DNA of 64,000 nt from Undaria pinnatifida (lineage: Eukaryota; Sar; Phaeophyceae; Laminariales; Alariaceae). Below, piece by piece: positions 1 to 10,330 of the stretch. The notes under the pieces are model-generated. The model was not told where the DNA came from and did no database searches. It saw only the letters and a program-made list of their open reading frames with translations. The translations under genes were made by a program, and so were the position numbers. Each line of letters begins with the position of its first letter. Position 1 is the first letter of the stretch. Location of the stretch: positions 4,928,870 through 4,992,869 of the forward strand of contig JABAKD010000003.1 of NCBI GenBank assembly GCA_012845835.1. The letters are read 5' to 3'.

Positions 1-169
1 ACGCTTAAACGGGCGGCATAAAGCACACAGCAATAACAGCTTTCAAGTGTTAAAAAAAGTGTTCCTACTGACTGCAGATGTATCTGTCAGCTGTACACTA
101 TACACCATACCTGGTAGTACACAACACAACACAACACAACACAACGGATTCTTGCTACGGCCTGTGGTC

Positions 170-315
170 CTTCTGGCATGACAATACGTGGTACGCTTTG
201 GCGAAAGAGCCCCCCTTGATCCAGCCGTCCTCCGCTTTTATGGAGCGGGTGCTTTTCTATCCTTCGTTCTTGCATGGGCGAGAGGCAGGAGTTACAGCGA
301 CCGCATTGCTGCGTC
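170..315 (+). repeat. hAT-family fragment
   Basis: Two blocks in this stretch (around 170-190 and 216-313) match, in the same order, the 37.18-37.59 kb part of the second hAT-family copy. The shared words are GGCATGACAATA and GCGAGAGGCAGGAGT, followed by GACCGCATTGC. No terminal repeat is visible, so this is an old fragment. The rest of 1-590 holds an (ACACA)n run near 118-146 and no convincing gene. Confidence 0.45.
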
Positions 316-997
316 GGAAACTCTCAAATATATCAGGGCGAGCGCATAAGGGCATTTAGTTTTTTTTTTGTTTTAGGAAGTACTGCTGTGCCCTGCCGTC
401 TGCTGTGCGATCTGGTAAAATACGCAGCGCTCGCCTCGGTCTTGATTGTTTGTGTTCATTCAGATGTTGGGTTGTACATAATAATGAGCCATGTGAGCTG
501 GAAATTAAAAGTGATGGTTAAAGAAAAAAAATGCATACAAGCACAAATTGCATGTTGATGAGGCCACCTGCACTATCTTCATTTTTGGTGGAAGCTCGTG
601 AAAGCTTCCATGGAAGCTTCCATCGCTTCCATGGAAGCTTCCACGGCTTCCACGGAAGTTTCCATCGCTTCCTTGGACGCTTTCATAAGAGTGGTGGAAG
701 CTTTCATGTGAGCGTGGAAGCTTCCATGTAAGCGATGGAAGCTTCCTTGTGAGCGATGGAAGCTTCCATGCCGTGGAAGCTTCCGTGGAAGTAAACTTTC
801 TTCCACGGAAACTTTCGTGGAAGTAAATTTTCTTTCATGGAAGCTTTCACCGCCGTAAATTTGCTTCTACCGAAGCTTTCAAACTGGCATAAATTTTCTT
901 CCACGAAAGTTTTCACGGAAGATTTCGTGGAAGTAAATTGCTTTCACCGAAGCTTTCGCGGAAGAAATTTGCTTCACGGAAGCTTTCACGGAACCTT

Positions 998-1012
998 ACC
1001 CTAACCCTAACC
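998..1012 (-). repeat. telomere-like (CCCTAA)n block 1
   Basis: ACCCTAACCCTAACC lies inside the satellite. The reverse complement is TTAGGG-type telomere repeat. It sits directly after the satellite phrase CACGGAAGCTTTCACGGA. Confidence 0.8.
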
Positions 1013-1251
1013 TCTAACTCTTCGTGGAAGCTTCCGTGGATAATACTTTTATGGAAGCTTTCGTGGAAGTTACTTCCATGGAAGTTTTCGTGGAAGCTTT
1101 CGTGGAAGCTTTCTACCGAAGCTTTCAACCTGGAGTAAATTTGATTCCACGAAAGCTTTCACGGGAGCATTCACGGCAGCTTTCGTGGAAGTAAATTACT
1201 TCCACCGAAGCTTTCGTAGAAGTAAATTTGCTTCCACGGAAGCTTTCACGG

Positions 1252-1273
1252 ACCCTAACCCTAACCCTAAACC
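1252..1273 (-). repeat. telomere-like (CCCTAA)n block 2
   Basis: Three CCCTAA units, one higher-order period (about 260 bp) after the first block and in the same satellite context. The telomere-like sequence is therefore part of the repeating unit and not a separate scar. Confidence 0.85.
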
Positions 1274-2370
1274 TTCGTGGAATCTTCCGCGGAAGTTACT
1301 TTCATGGAAGGTTTCGTGGAAGTTACTTTCATGGACGCTTTCGTGAAAGATTTTCGTGGAATTTGCTTTCGTGAAAGCTTTCGTGGAAGTTGCTTCCATG
1401 GAAGCTTCCATGAAAGCTTTTCGTGAAATGTGCTTTCGTTGAAGCTTTCGTGGAAGTTGCTTCCATGGAAGCTTTCGTGGAAGTTACTTCCATGGAAGCT
1501 TTCGTGGAAGCAACTTCTATGGGAGCTTTTGTGGAAGTTCGATGGAAGCTTCCGTGCAAGCTTTCGCGGAAGTTACTTCCATGGAAGCTGGAAGCTTCCG
1601 TGGAAGTCATGGAAGCTGGAAGCTTCCGTGGAAGTTAATTCCATGGAAGTTTCCATGGAGGTTTCGCGGAAGCTCCCGTAGAAGTTACTTCCGTGGAAGC
1701 TTCCAATACTTCCATGGAAGCGGTGGAAGCTTCCACGCAAAAAGCAAGTATTGCAGGGGACCGTATTGGTGAGGACATCATGGATCATGACGGATAGGGG
1801 AAAAGGGATTTGTATCGTATCGCCACGGTTTGTGGCTAGGTTGCTAGTTTTGCGGTGCAGCAATACACAGCTTAGTGCATGCAGTAGTAGGAGTACGGCG
1901 TATACTGGTCCGAAGTTCACGGGGTCGGGATGCGGAGACAATACTGGATATTTGCTGCTGTCAAAAGCGTACAGTTGCAAGTTACTTGGATTTTTGGCGA
2001 GCATAACAACGAAAAACGATAATATACTTGTACGCACCAAAGGTGAGCATAACAAAGCCCAAGCAAGGGAGAATAACGGGTGCATGAACATCACAAAGCA
2101 AGAAAAAAAGAAAACAACATTATTGGCTATTTTTAGCGGCCAAAAAAATGAAAAATATATACCTTAGTGTAACGGATGCCACCCTACTATATATAGTGTG
2201 CGGTAGCAGCGTTTACAACAACTAGATTGGAGAGGGAGAATAAATATTGAATATGTATATATTGGAAGGCATGCTTACGAAGGGATGAGCGGATATTCTA
2301 GTATGAAATAGCGAGTTGGTTGGGGTGGGCCTTATCACTCCAGGCGGAGGCGGAGAGGGCGGCACGTCAT

Positions 2371-2600
2371 GCCGTGGCGGCAGCAGCTGAGAGGCAAATG
2401 ACGGGTGTTGGGGCAAGAGGAAGTCTCGGAGAAATTGAGGTTGCTGGTGATAACGGAGAAGGAGGGTGCAAGCGGGGGGGCGAAGCGCGGCGGCAGCAGC
2501 TGAGAGGCACATGACGGGTGTTGGGGCAAGAGGAGGCCGCAGATAACTTGAGGGTGGTGGTGATAGCGGAGACGGAGGGTTGCAAGGGGGCGGCCGGAGC
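2371..2600. repeat. 113-bp tandem duplication, GC-rich
   Basis: The phrase CAGCAGCTGAGAGGCA recurs at about 2381 and 2494, and the following 90 bp also match with differences. The minus strand reads as a Pro/Ser/Ala-rich frame (2222-2743), but it has no domain and its openness follows from the duplicated GC-rich sequence. No gene is called. Confidence 0.7.
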
Positions 2601-2970
2601 GGAAGTGGTGATGAGGGTGTCGGATGAGGCGAAGGAGATGGCGTTGTGGCTGACGTCATTCGAGACCAGTTGAATATAAAATCGTCTAGGTTGGAAGATT
2701 TTGAGGGGTAGATGGCTGTACTGGTACCGATGGTGCAGGCCATGTCAGAGCGTTTGAGTGGAGGGGAAAATTAAGCACAAGAGGAAGGGATGCAGCAAGA
2801 CGAGGATTGCAAATTGTGCGAGAGTCGGTGGAGAACGTGTCCTCGATCGCGGACAGGGAAGCAGCAAAACGTCTAGTAGTTTGTGGAACAGCGGGCAATC
2901 TCGGCGTCATTTTGATTGGTCATTGTTGTAAGGCTTAGTTTGGGTAAGCTATTGGTTAACCTTTTGCTAG

Positions 2971-3057
2971 TGGTCAAACGGACTAATACCCCACTAATAC
3001 CTTAACAAATGGCGTCGTCGGCAGGACCATGGGTTTTTGGGTCGTGGGTTCGATCCC
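2971..3057 (+). promoter_or_regulatory. tRNA-type A box and B box in TRIM-1
   Basis: TGGTCAAACGG (2971-2981, near the 3' end of the LTR) fits the pol III A-box pattern TRGYNNARNNG. GGTTCGATCCC (3047-3057, internal domain) fits the B-box GGTTCGANNCC. In most units the B box forms a perfect 5-bp T-arm, GTGGG-TTCGATC-CCCAC, followed by CATCCAC. The spacing is about 64 nt, longer than most tRNAs but within the range for class II or intron-bearing tRNA genes. A complementary 5' acceptor strand is not present, so this is tRNA-like and not a tRNA gene. It recurs in all units and in the copies at 21 kb and 35.8 kb. Confidence 0.55.
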
Positions 3058-3134
3058 CCCCATCCACAATAATAAACTTTTCAGATTTTTCCCATGGCGA
3101 ACTTGAAAAATACTCTCCCTGGTACCCCAGGAAA

Positions 3135-3200
3135 TGAAACGGCTTGGATATTGACAGAGGTCCGCCGTATATCCGGCCGACCTGCTATCCCGCCGTTTCA
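3135..3200 (+). other. conserved 66-nt hairpin in the TRIM-1 internal domain
   Basis: TGAAACGGC (3135-3143) pairs with GCCGTTTCA (3192-3200). Inside it GGATA pairs with TATCC, AGGTC with GACCT and GCCG with CGGC around a TATATC loop. The same nested stems recur near 3427, 3714 and 4003 and in the minus-strand copy near 21075-21140. The stem lies just upstream of the polypurine tract. It could serve as a packaging, dimerisation or RNA-stability signal; that role is inference. Confidence 0.6.
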
Positions 3201-4725
3201 GGGGGGGAAAATGTTGTAAGGCTTAGTTTGGGTAAGCCATTGGTTAACCTTTTGCAAGTGGTCAAACGGACTAATACCCCACTAATACCACAACAAATGG
3301 CGTCGTCGACAGACCATGGGTTATTGAGTCGTGGGTTCGATCCCCACCATCCACAATAATAAACTTTTCAGATTTTCCCCATGTCAAACTTGAAAGATAC
3401 TCTCCCTGGTACCCCAGGAAATGAAACGGCTTGGATATTGACAGAGGTCCGCCGTATATCCGGCCGACCTGCTATCCCGCCGTTTCAGGGGGGAAGAGTG
3501 TTATAAGGCTTAGTTTGAGTAAGCTCTTGGTTAACCTCTTGCAAGTGGTCAAGCAGACTAATACCTCACTAAGTCCTTTAACAAATGGTGTCGTCGACAG
3601 ACCACGGGTTTTTGGGTCGTGGGTTCGATCCCCACCGTCCACAGCAATAAACTTGTCAGATTTTCCCCATGTCGAACTTGAAAAATGCTCTCCCTGGTAT
3701 CCCCAGGAAATGAAACGGCTTGGATATTGACAGTGGTCCGCCGTATATCCGGCCGATCTGCTATCCCGCCGTTTCAGGGGGGGAGAGTGTTATATGGCTT
3801 AGTTTGGGTAAGCTATTGGTTAACCTTTTTGCAACTGGTCAAACGGACTAATACCCCACTAATTCCTTAACAAATGGCGTCGTCGACAGACCACGGGTTT
3901 TTGGGTCGTGGGTTCGATCCCCACCATCCACAATAATAAACTTTTCAGATTTTTCCCATGGCGAACTTGAAAAATACTCTCCCTGGTATCCCCAGGAAAT
4001 GAAACGGCTTGGATATTGACAGAGGTCCGCCGTATATCCGGCCGACCTGCCATCCCGCCGTTTCAAGGGGGGAGAATGTTGTAAGGCTTAGTTTGGGTAA
4101 GCTATTGGTTAACCTTTTGCAAGTGGTCAAACGGACCAATACCCCACTAATACCTTAACATCATTGACTATGCCGGTGATAACTGGCGAAAGGGGAAAGG
4201 CACGACTTGACGAGTGAGTGAGTGTTATAACATTCTCCGGAAGGAACGCAAGCAGAACTAAACAACAATCTGCCCTCAGAAACAACTGCGGTGTATACTG
4301 CCCATGACAACTTTGACGAGAGTACAGCCGCATTTCCACATGTATGTGACCTATCACGTTTCACGAGCACCACTTCAAGACCACGTCCCCGACACCCCCC
4401 GGACAACAGCCTGCGCCTTTGCAGCAAGGCTTCGTAGCGCTTTCGCGCGTACGTTTTTCATCTCTGGCCGTTCATCAAAGATGACGGCCAAGTGGCTAGA
4501 CTAAAGGCCTCCACGAGAGAAGCACCCTTCCCAACCAGAGTTTTGCCGGGGGAGGGGGGGCACTTTGACGAAGCACCGGCCAAGCCCAACGCCCACATGA
4601 CGGCTGCGTCCACCGCACCGTGACCTGTGCCAGTCAGATAAATGATCATGAACGTGTATTTAAAGAAAAGATTAGACGCGTATCATCATGATTTCAACTG
4701 TTTCTTGTCAATAGCAGTTGTTAAC

Positions 4726-4811
4726 AGTTGTTGTTGCTTTGATGTTCTCACATCAACTCACATAATCAAGTCCGTGGTCACAGGACAGGCTTCAGTCACT
4801 CTGGAGAATAA
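4726..4811 (+). repeat. GTGGTCACAGGACAGG dispersed repeat, copy 1
   Basis: The order is a GTT-rich stretch, then CTCACATAATCAAGTCC, then GTGGTCACAGGACAGGCT, then CAGTCACTCTGGAG. The same order is found at 5281-5375 and, inverted, at 10331-10415. The family is unidentified. Confidence 0.6.
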
Positions 4812-5280
4812 AAATATGGTAGACGACAGAAAGCGGTATACCGCCACAATTCCGCGCCATCGCGCGGTACAGCAGAATACAACTAGGATTTTGACCCCTA
4901 TCCACGACGCTGATTGGTCAACTCAGCCTCGTACCGGTTTTTGACACCATCTCCTTGCGGTACATCGGACCGCGGCTTCTCAGCTCGGCCGTCACCATTT
5001 CCTGACGCGACCCATAACGCTTTCTGTCGCTAAATACACCATGCGGACCGACGTTGCCCTAGACTCTTCGCGGCCATACCGTTTCAATTTTCGACCGAAT
5101 CTCAACCATGGACACAGCGTTCTGTAGCATCCATAGAACGACGCGGTTTCATATTTCGGATCCCTTCAGAGCAATCATTGTAACACACCCCTTCATGACG
5201 CAGCACGAACCGCTGCTCAACCATACATAGCTCGTACCATACGTAGCTCGCACACCCCACGTACACGAATTATAGTTGTC

Positions 5281-5375
5281 GTTGTTGTTGTTGTTGTTGT
5301 TGTCGTCGTCGTCTGTTCCCAAATTAACTCGCATAATCAAGCCCATGGTCACAGGACAGGCTCCACCATTGTTGG
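5281..5375 (+). repeat. GTGGTCACAGGACAGG dispersed repeat, copy 2
   Basis: A GTT/GTC trinucleotide run leads into AACTCGCATAATCAAG and TGGTCACAGGACAGGCTCC, matching copy 1. A weaker relative with a GTT run and GTGGTCACA lies near 6805-6868. Confidence 0.6.
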
Positions 5376-5970
5376 TTATGTATGGATGGCGGGGAATAGG
5401 CTGGGGGGCAAAGGGACAAAGAGGGAGTCGACAGCTCCGCTACACGCGCACGACCCTGATGGCCGAAACATACACTCGATGATGTCCGCCGTCCGCCTTG
5501 CGAATTCGTACACCGCATTATGTTGAAATCAAAGCAAGGAGAAGACGCCACCTCATAAACTTGGTAGTCAGGAACTTGAACACACTTGAGATGCCCGGAA
5601 AATAACCTATTATACACTATCCATACCCTACTTGTGAAACAAAAAAAACAAAAATGAGGTGCTTGAGTGGTGGCGTCATCTCTGTGGTCATACACTGCTG
5701 GTTATGTACGAAACGACGGCTTTCGGCTATTGAAATGTAGACTTTAAAAATATCGGGAGTATATTGCATGTAGTCTTGTACATAGCCTTCTATATAGACT
5801 AGAGTCTTGTAGCCATGCAGTCAGTCTTCGTACCAATCTGTTCATGGTCGGGTCGGTTTGTTTCAGCCGATGGCACAAGAGGTATGGATGCATGCTCCGG
5901 CTTGGAAGCTTTTGCCGAGGCGAGGAAGATGGGTTGTTGAGTGTCAAAAAAGTGCGATTCGTTGGGGGTA

Positions 5971-6274
5971 GGTATATCAACCGGTTGCCCCAGTGGCGTA
6001 TCAGGTTATCGTCGAGCCCGGTATAGGTCAGTTTCGTGAGTTCGAGCCCCGCCGAGTGCATACTCGTACAAATTCGTTGGGACATTTTTTTGTGCACAAA
6101 TTGACTTGCGGAAAGCGCGAGAGCGTGAGTTAGAAAAACTCGGTAAAAAATCGACGAGCAGTGGGATTGCTGAACCCTATCCGCGATAAAAATTGAAGGC
6201 AGGAACCAGGGGGGAGAAGGGACGACACATGTGACCACGCGGTTTGTCGAAAAGCTGGAAAGTAAAAGTGTGAT
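5971..6274 (+). mobile_element. tRNA-derived SINE, copy 1
   Basis: About 300 bp with a tRNA-like head. It has CCCCAGTGGCGTATCAGG, an A-box-like region resembling the 5' half of tRNA-Arg type genes, and AGTTCGAGCCC at 6039-6049, which matches 10 of 11 positions of the B-box consensus. A non-tRNA body follows (TTGCGGAAAGCGCGAGAG, then GCTGAACCCTAT). The same head and body, co-linear, occur inverted at 45951-46258 with about 75-80 percent identity by eye, which defines a family. The tRNA cloverleaf is degenerate, so no tRNA gene is called. There is no clear poly-A tail. Confidence 0.7.
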
Positions 6275-6287
6275 AATATATATTACA

Positions 6288-6770
6288 AAAAATGAAAATA
6301 CACTCCAGCTAGCTGTGAGATCGAATATTTTGTCGAAACTCATCTTTGCAAGCTGTGTGTGATACTCCGATCGCGCGTATTACGGGTTGTGTGTCCTCAT
6401 TAAGGATATAGGTCGGCGACTCCCCTTGCAACTACAGTGTAGCTATCAGGGTCGACATGGTGATGTTAGTCAGTCTGTGCGCGTAAACTATAAAACCCGT
6501 TTCTGAGGGGGACAAAATCTGACAGCTATGGAAGTAAATGCATCCGTTTATCAAGTGAATGATGTAAGTCGAATAACCGGTGAAGCGAGGGCGGAGTTTT
6601 GAAGGACGTGGGGGCCTGGTTTTGATCAAACGGGAGCGGGGTTGGAGGGGGGGGGAAGGGGGGGGGGGGTGGACAGGCGGGCAATTTGTGCGTGGAAGCA
6701 AATACATTCTTCAAGGGGATAAATCTGACGGTTTGGGAAAAAAAAAAGAATGTATATATAGAGTATATCC
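6288..6770 (-). repeat. family B repeat with poly-G tract, copy 1
   Basis: Read on the minus strand it ends with the B/C terminal module (CAGCTTGCAAAGATGAGT ... CTCACAGCT ... GTATTTTCATTTTTT). Inward are GGCGACTCCCC, CTACAGTGTAGCTATCA, a GTCAGATTTTGTCCCC block and a G/C homopolymer region at 6637-6670. Two similar sub-units (AAACTATAAA ... GACAAAATCTGACAG and CAAATACATT ... ATAAATCTGACGG) suggest an internal duplication. There is no coding capacity. Confidence 0.75.
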
Positions 6771-6849
6771 ATCTGTCCATATGTCCTTATTATCACATTT
6801 TGCCGTTGTTGTTGTTGTCTAACATTAACTCTCGTCAAAAATCTAAGGT

Positions 6850-8990
6850 TCGTGGTCACACAAAGGTGCTGGAGCCCTAGGAAGATCCGAAAAAACAAAA
6901 TAAATCAAAATTTGTCCGGGAAATACTACGCTTTCCCGCCTAAAACGCACGATACGAAGCGCGCACAAGTGGAAAGGTCCCATGCGCAAACTGATCTCAC
7001 ATGGCTGCGGGTGTCAACTCAACTACAGCATAGAGTTCCCCCGTCTCCACAACTAACCAACTCGCGGCTACAAACTACAGCGGTTGGGCTGCCTGCACCG
7101 TACGAACCGCACGGTAATCGTGAGTTTAGACGAACGCGCCTGCTGTCTGGAGCGCTGCCAGAGTGACGACCCGCGGGCATGCAGTGAAACAGGAGTAGTC
7201 GTACCAAAAACCACAAAACAAACTTCAATGATCGCCCCGTCTTCCCGAGTTATTCGACAGGTTACAACGCAGCTACTACGCCCGTGCAAAAAATTATTGA
7301 AAATCGCGGGGGGTCGTTCCCCATGAAGGGTATACAACTCTTCCACAAACTCTACAAAAATCAGTGACGTAAATAACATGTTGTGTACTACTGCCTCGTA
7401 AGAAGCCCTGAAACAAAGGACGATCGCTGCTCTCGTGATGATGGTGTGCGTGCGGGTCGTGAGTCTCCGTGTGCCATCCTCCTGCTGTGGTTCTCCATGG
7501 CCGCCTTAGCGCCTTAGCTCACTCGGCCCGCTCCTTCGCACTTGCTCTCGTTGACACTTAACTCCAATCGGTTCCCCTTCTTCCCCGTCCCAAAAAAACA
7601 AAAATTCTCGACGCAGCTTGCGGTACTTCTAGTCGTCTGTAGTATACAGCAGTACCTATATTGTCCAGATAAAACATGATATATGATGAAATCGAAATAA
7701 TAATTAAATGTACACCCATTGTCCGTGCTGATTGTTCATCCTATTAATAGAGTGTGAGACAGAGTTAACCAAACGATCGCAATTTTCTCTTCACGTTGTA
7801 GGTGTACGAGTACGTAGGCTGTCTGTTTCGTACCTCTGTTCATGCCTTCGTTTCCGATGGCTGGGTTCAGCTGTCCCAGGCCATCCCAACCTCGACACTC
7901 TCGTCCTCGCTGTCGTGGTGTTTGCGTACCCACACGATGCCCAGCCTGTTCTCTCCTCACGCTTTACCTCATACGCTCTCCGCTGTGGCGATGCTCCTCC
8001 TTCGCTTTGCAAGCAAGAAAAATGAAAGAAAACAAGAAAGCGAAGAGAAAGACGTCATACCATACTGAAAGAGAAAGACGTCATACTCCAATAGAAACAA
8101 AAGAACAGTAAGTTTACAATCCTCTTAATAGTACAATATGAGGCAAGTTTAGTCGATTTAATATCGGAGCGATATCATCTACGCTACGAGTATATAGGCT
8201 ATTCTCTACTTAGCCCTTTAAGCACCGCGGGGACAAAACACTTAGAATTAGACTGTGAAATCAAATGAGTTGGAAATGGGTCATGTAGACTATAGTGTAG
8301 TCTGCAATGGTACATACACAGCTTTTACCCCTGCAACATAATTTTTTTTTTTGTGTCCAGCCAAGAACCTCCTGCTCTGTTCCTAAAAAAAAATATTTAT
8401 TTCAAACGCGATCCTCACAACTACCCACCTGATGCCTCGACAAGCGCCTCTGCGCGCTGACTCGTTGCCTGTGCTGTTTTGCTGCTCGCGGGAACAACCA
8501 ACTTCCACTCTCGAGGGCGTCGTGATCCTTCTGCACACATCTGATCAAAGCCTTCGTATCGTTGTGAGTGCACAGGGGACACTCCTTGCCTTCTTCGCGC
8601 ACCAGGCTTCAAGCAGTATTTGACGTTCTCGCCATGGTTCGGCCCAGACGGAGTCGCCGTTCAAAAAATCGCGAAGCAGGGCCAGACGGCGGGCCTCTTT
8701 CGGCCGAAACTTGCAGCGACAACCACTTTTGCGGGTGTCGATATCGAACCAACAATGAAGCTTGCTGCTGCTACAGTCTCGCATGGGAAGCCGCCACCGA
8801 AATATAACATTCTACGCCCCGGATTGTGGGTGTCGATTTGTGTCGCCGGTGGGGTGTGGCGATTAGTGACAACGCAGCTGGGTGGCGCTCACGCTTTGGC
8901 ATGGATTTCCGGATTTCCTGTGTATTTGCGTTTACATTTTCGTGTTTTCTGTTTTCGCACTGTATGTAGTAGATTTCAGTTTTTACCGAT
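6850..8990. other. no recognisable gene
   Basis: Overlapping short frames on both strands (around 7020-7380, 7730-8110 and 8400-9090) have no domains, poor starts and mutually exclusive readings. The 155-residue plus-strand frame at 8620-9087 shows no family features. I call nothing here. Confidence 0.5.
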
Positions 8991-9049
8991 ATCCAACATC
9001 GTTTTTTTATTTCTTGTATATTCACGGTGTTTTTCACATTTGCCCGGGT

Positions 9050-9606
9050 GTGCGTTTACGGTTGAAGGTGCGGTTGCTGAAAGCTGAGGTGGTCGAGACA
9101 CCGATTCACGGTTGCATGACGTGGAGCCCGAAGAAGCCTGACTATGCCAGGCTACGACAGGTTTACCACTCCATGCTCCTCCGATGCCTTGGATGGCGGG
9201 AACGGAAGCGCGACGACCACACCCTATCGTACGCTGACGCGCTTGCCAAGACAGCTTCCGTGAGCATAGAGTCGATAGTACGCAAACGGAGGATACTGTT
9301 TGCGGGATTCGTAGCACGTATGGGGGAGGAGCGTCTTCCACAGTGAGTGATGTTTGGGGAGCTTGGCGGAGGTAAGGGCTACTCAGGGGGGCAAGAGAAA
9401 GACTGGATGGCTCATTTGAAGGGGGATATGTCGGTCTTCGGAATGAAATTCGAAGGGTGGCGAAAGGCTGCTCAGAAGGCTGGCAGGTGGTTTCGACGAG
9501 AAGAGGAGGGAGCCGAGTTGTTCATGCGGAATTGGCATGAAACGGAAAGGTGCAAAGCTGCAGAGCGACGGGCAAAGGCTGCGGCAGCGCCATCCACCGT
9601 CGGCAT
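9050..9606 (+). pseudogene. LINE reverse-transcriptase polyprotein, C-terminal fragment
   Basis: The frame reads RLLKAEVVE, then YARLRQVYHSMLLRCLGWRE, then KRRILFAGFVARMGEERLPQ, then MFGELGGGKGYSGGQEKDWM, then FGMKFEGWRKAAQKAGRWF. This is the conserved tail that follows the RT domain in many endonuclease/RT non-LTR elements (pattern: RRILFAG, RLP, FGEL, G, KDW). No RT palm or endonuclease lies upstream, so the copy is 5'-truncated, as expected from target-primed reverse transcription. The frame is intact except for one stop, TGA at 9344-9346, directly after ERLPQ. A single C-to-T change from CGA (Arg) would explain it. The fragment dissolves into Ala-rich sequence and then a long G run. Confidence 0.8.
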
Positions 9607-9617
9607 CTCTAAGCGGC

Positions 9618-9692
9618 CGGGGGGAGGGGGAAAGGGGGGGGGGGGGGGGGGGGGGGGGTGGGGGGGGGGAAGGGGGCGGGGAGGGAAGGGGG
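9618..9692 (+). repeat. poly-G tract
   Basis: A nearly continuous G run of about 70 bp, broken by a few A, T or C, follows the LINE fragment. It can form G-quadruplexes and is prone to assembly length error. Confidence 0.85.
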
Positions 9693-9896
9693 AACGTCAT
9701 ATGCCCAAGAGATTGAAGTCCGGGTTTGGCCATCATCGTCTTGAAAGTTGTGGGCCTTCCAATGGCCGTCTCAAGATAGCGCAAGACTGCCCTAACTTCT
9801 TCGCCATGTGGCGTTCTCTCCCCAGTGCCATTTGATGATGCACTTGATACCCTCTATGAGCCCAATGCCGTCTTTAGTCAGTTCCAAGGGTCTGCT

Positions 9897-10075
9897 ACTA
9901 TATTTTTTTCTCCTTTCCTTTCCTTGCTTCCTCTTCTTGTTGTCTTCCTTTTTCTTGCTTTTCTTGTCTTTTCTTTTCTTTCCTTTTTCGTTTTCGTTTT
10001 TCACTTTCTTCTCTTTTCTTTCCTTTCCCTTCTCTTCCTATTTGTTCTTTGTTTCTTTTTTCCAATTGACTTGCG
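9897..10075 (+). repeat. polypyrimidine T/C-rich tract
   Basis: About 180 bp composed almost only of T and C (TTTTCTTTCC-type words). The Phe/Leu-rich reading frames across it are composition artefacts. Confidence 0.8.
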
Positions 10076-10330
10076 TCTGTCGTGCGTATGCGTATCGATA
10101 GATACTACGTGTAATATATACCAGGTACGTGATAGTCTTTCTTGGGTGGCAAGCGGTATAGTCGGTTTTTCCAGGCGCGAGTAATGAGACGAATGCACCG
10201 GTATGGACCTGGCACATCGTAGGCTGACTCCCGATTTCACTTTTATATGTTTCTGGTGGAGGCATGAATTGAGTCAGCTGTGATATATGCGTGTACCACC
10301 TTGGGTTGTTCGTGTTTTTCCCTAGGGTAT

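Larger units (their letters stand above)
595..1735. repeat. GGAAGCTTYC satellite array
   Basis: About 1.1 kb of degenerate short units built from GGAAGCTTCC and TTCCATGGAA or TTCGTGGAA words. Many units are self-complementary, so all six frames stay partly open and give spurious Phe-His-Gly-Ser or Lys-Leu-Ser-Trp repeats. A higher-order period of about 260 bp is visible: the phrase CACGGAAGCTTTCACGGA recurs at about 974 and 1234, each time just before a telomere-like block. I read this as non-coding satellite, not protein repeats. Confidence 0.9.
2924..4160 (+). mobile_element. TRIM-1 tandem array (5 LTRs, 4 internal domains)
   Basis: Five near-identical LTRs of 84-85 bp lie at 2924-3007, 3212-3295, 3499-3583, 3788-3872 and 4077-4160. 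They are separated by four internal domains of about 205 bp, giving a period of 287-289 bp. The LTR begins TGTTRTAAGG and typically ends CCTTAACA, a TG...CA terminus with a short inverted repeat. Two nt after each LTR comes TGGCGTCGTCG, a candidate primer-binding site, and each following LTR is preceded by a purine run such as GGGGGGGAAAA, a candidate polypurine tract. The whole array is flanked by a 4-bp duplication TCAT (2920-2923 and 4161-4164), so it behaves as one integration product. There is no coding capacity. This fits a TRIM, a non-autonomous LTR element mobilised in trans. Confidence 0.88.
4165..5970. other. no recognisable gene
   Basis: Apart from two copies of the GTGGTCACAGG repeat and a (GTT)n(GTC)n microsatellite at 5280-5312, I see no coding region. 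All open frames are short, start poorly and lack motifs. Confidence 0.5.

Noticed and set aside
531-1772. Multiple open frames encoding Phe-His-Gly-Ser or Lys-Leu-Ser-Trp repeats
   Set aside because: They are open in many frames on both strands because the underlying satellite is short, palindromic and stop-poor.
3859-4139. Frames in the TRIM-1 array that look conserved between units
   Set aside because: Conservation follows from tandem copies of a non-coding element. The frames cross LTR borders and have no motif.
6000-6060. tRNA-Arg gene
   Set aside because: The acceptor and T stems do not pair, and the sequence continues into a repeated body shared with 46 kb, so it is a SINE head.
9825-10184. 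Multi-pass membrane protein (Phe/Leu-rich)
   Set aside because: The frame is a translation of a T/C-only tract.
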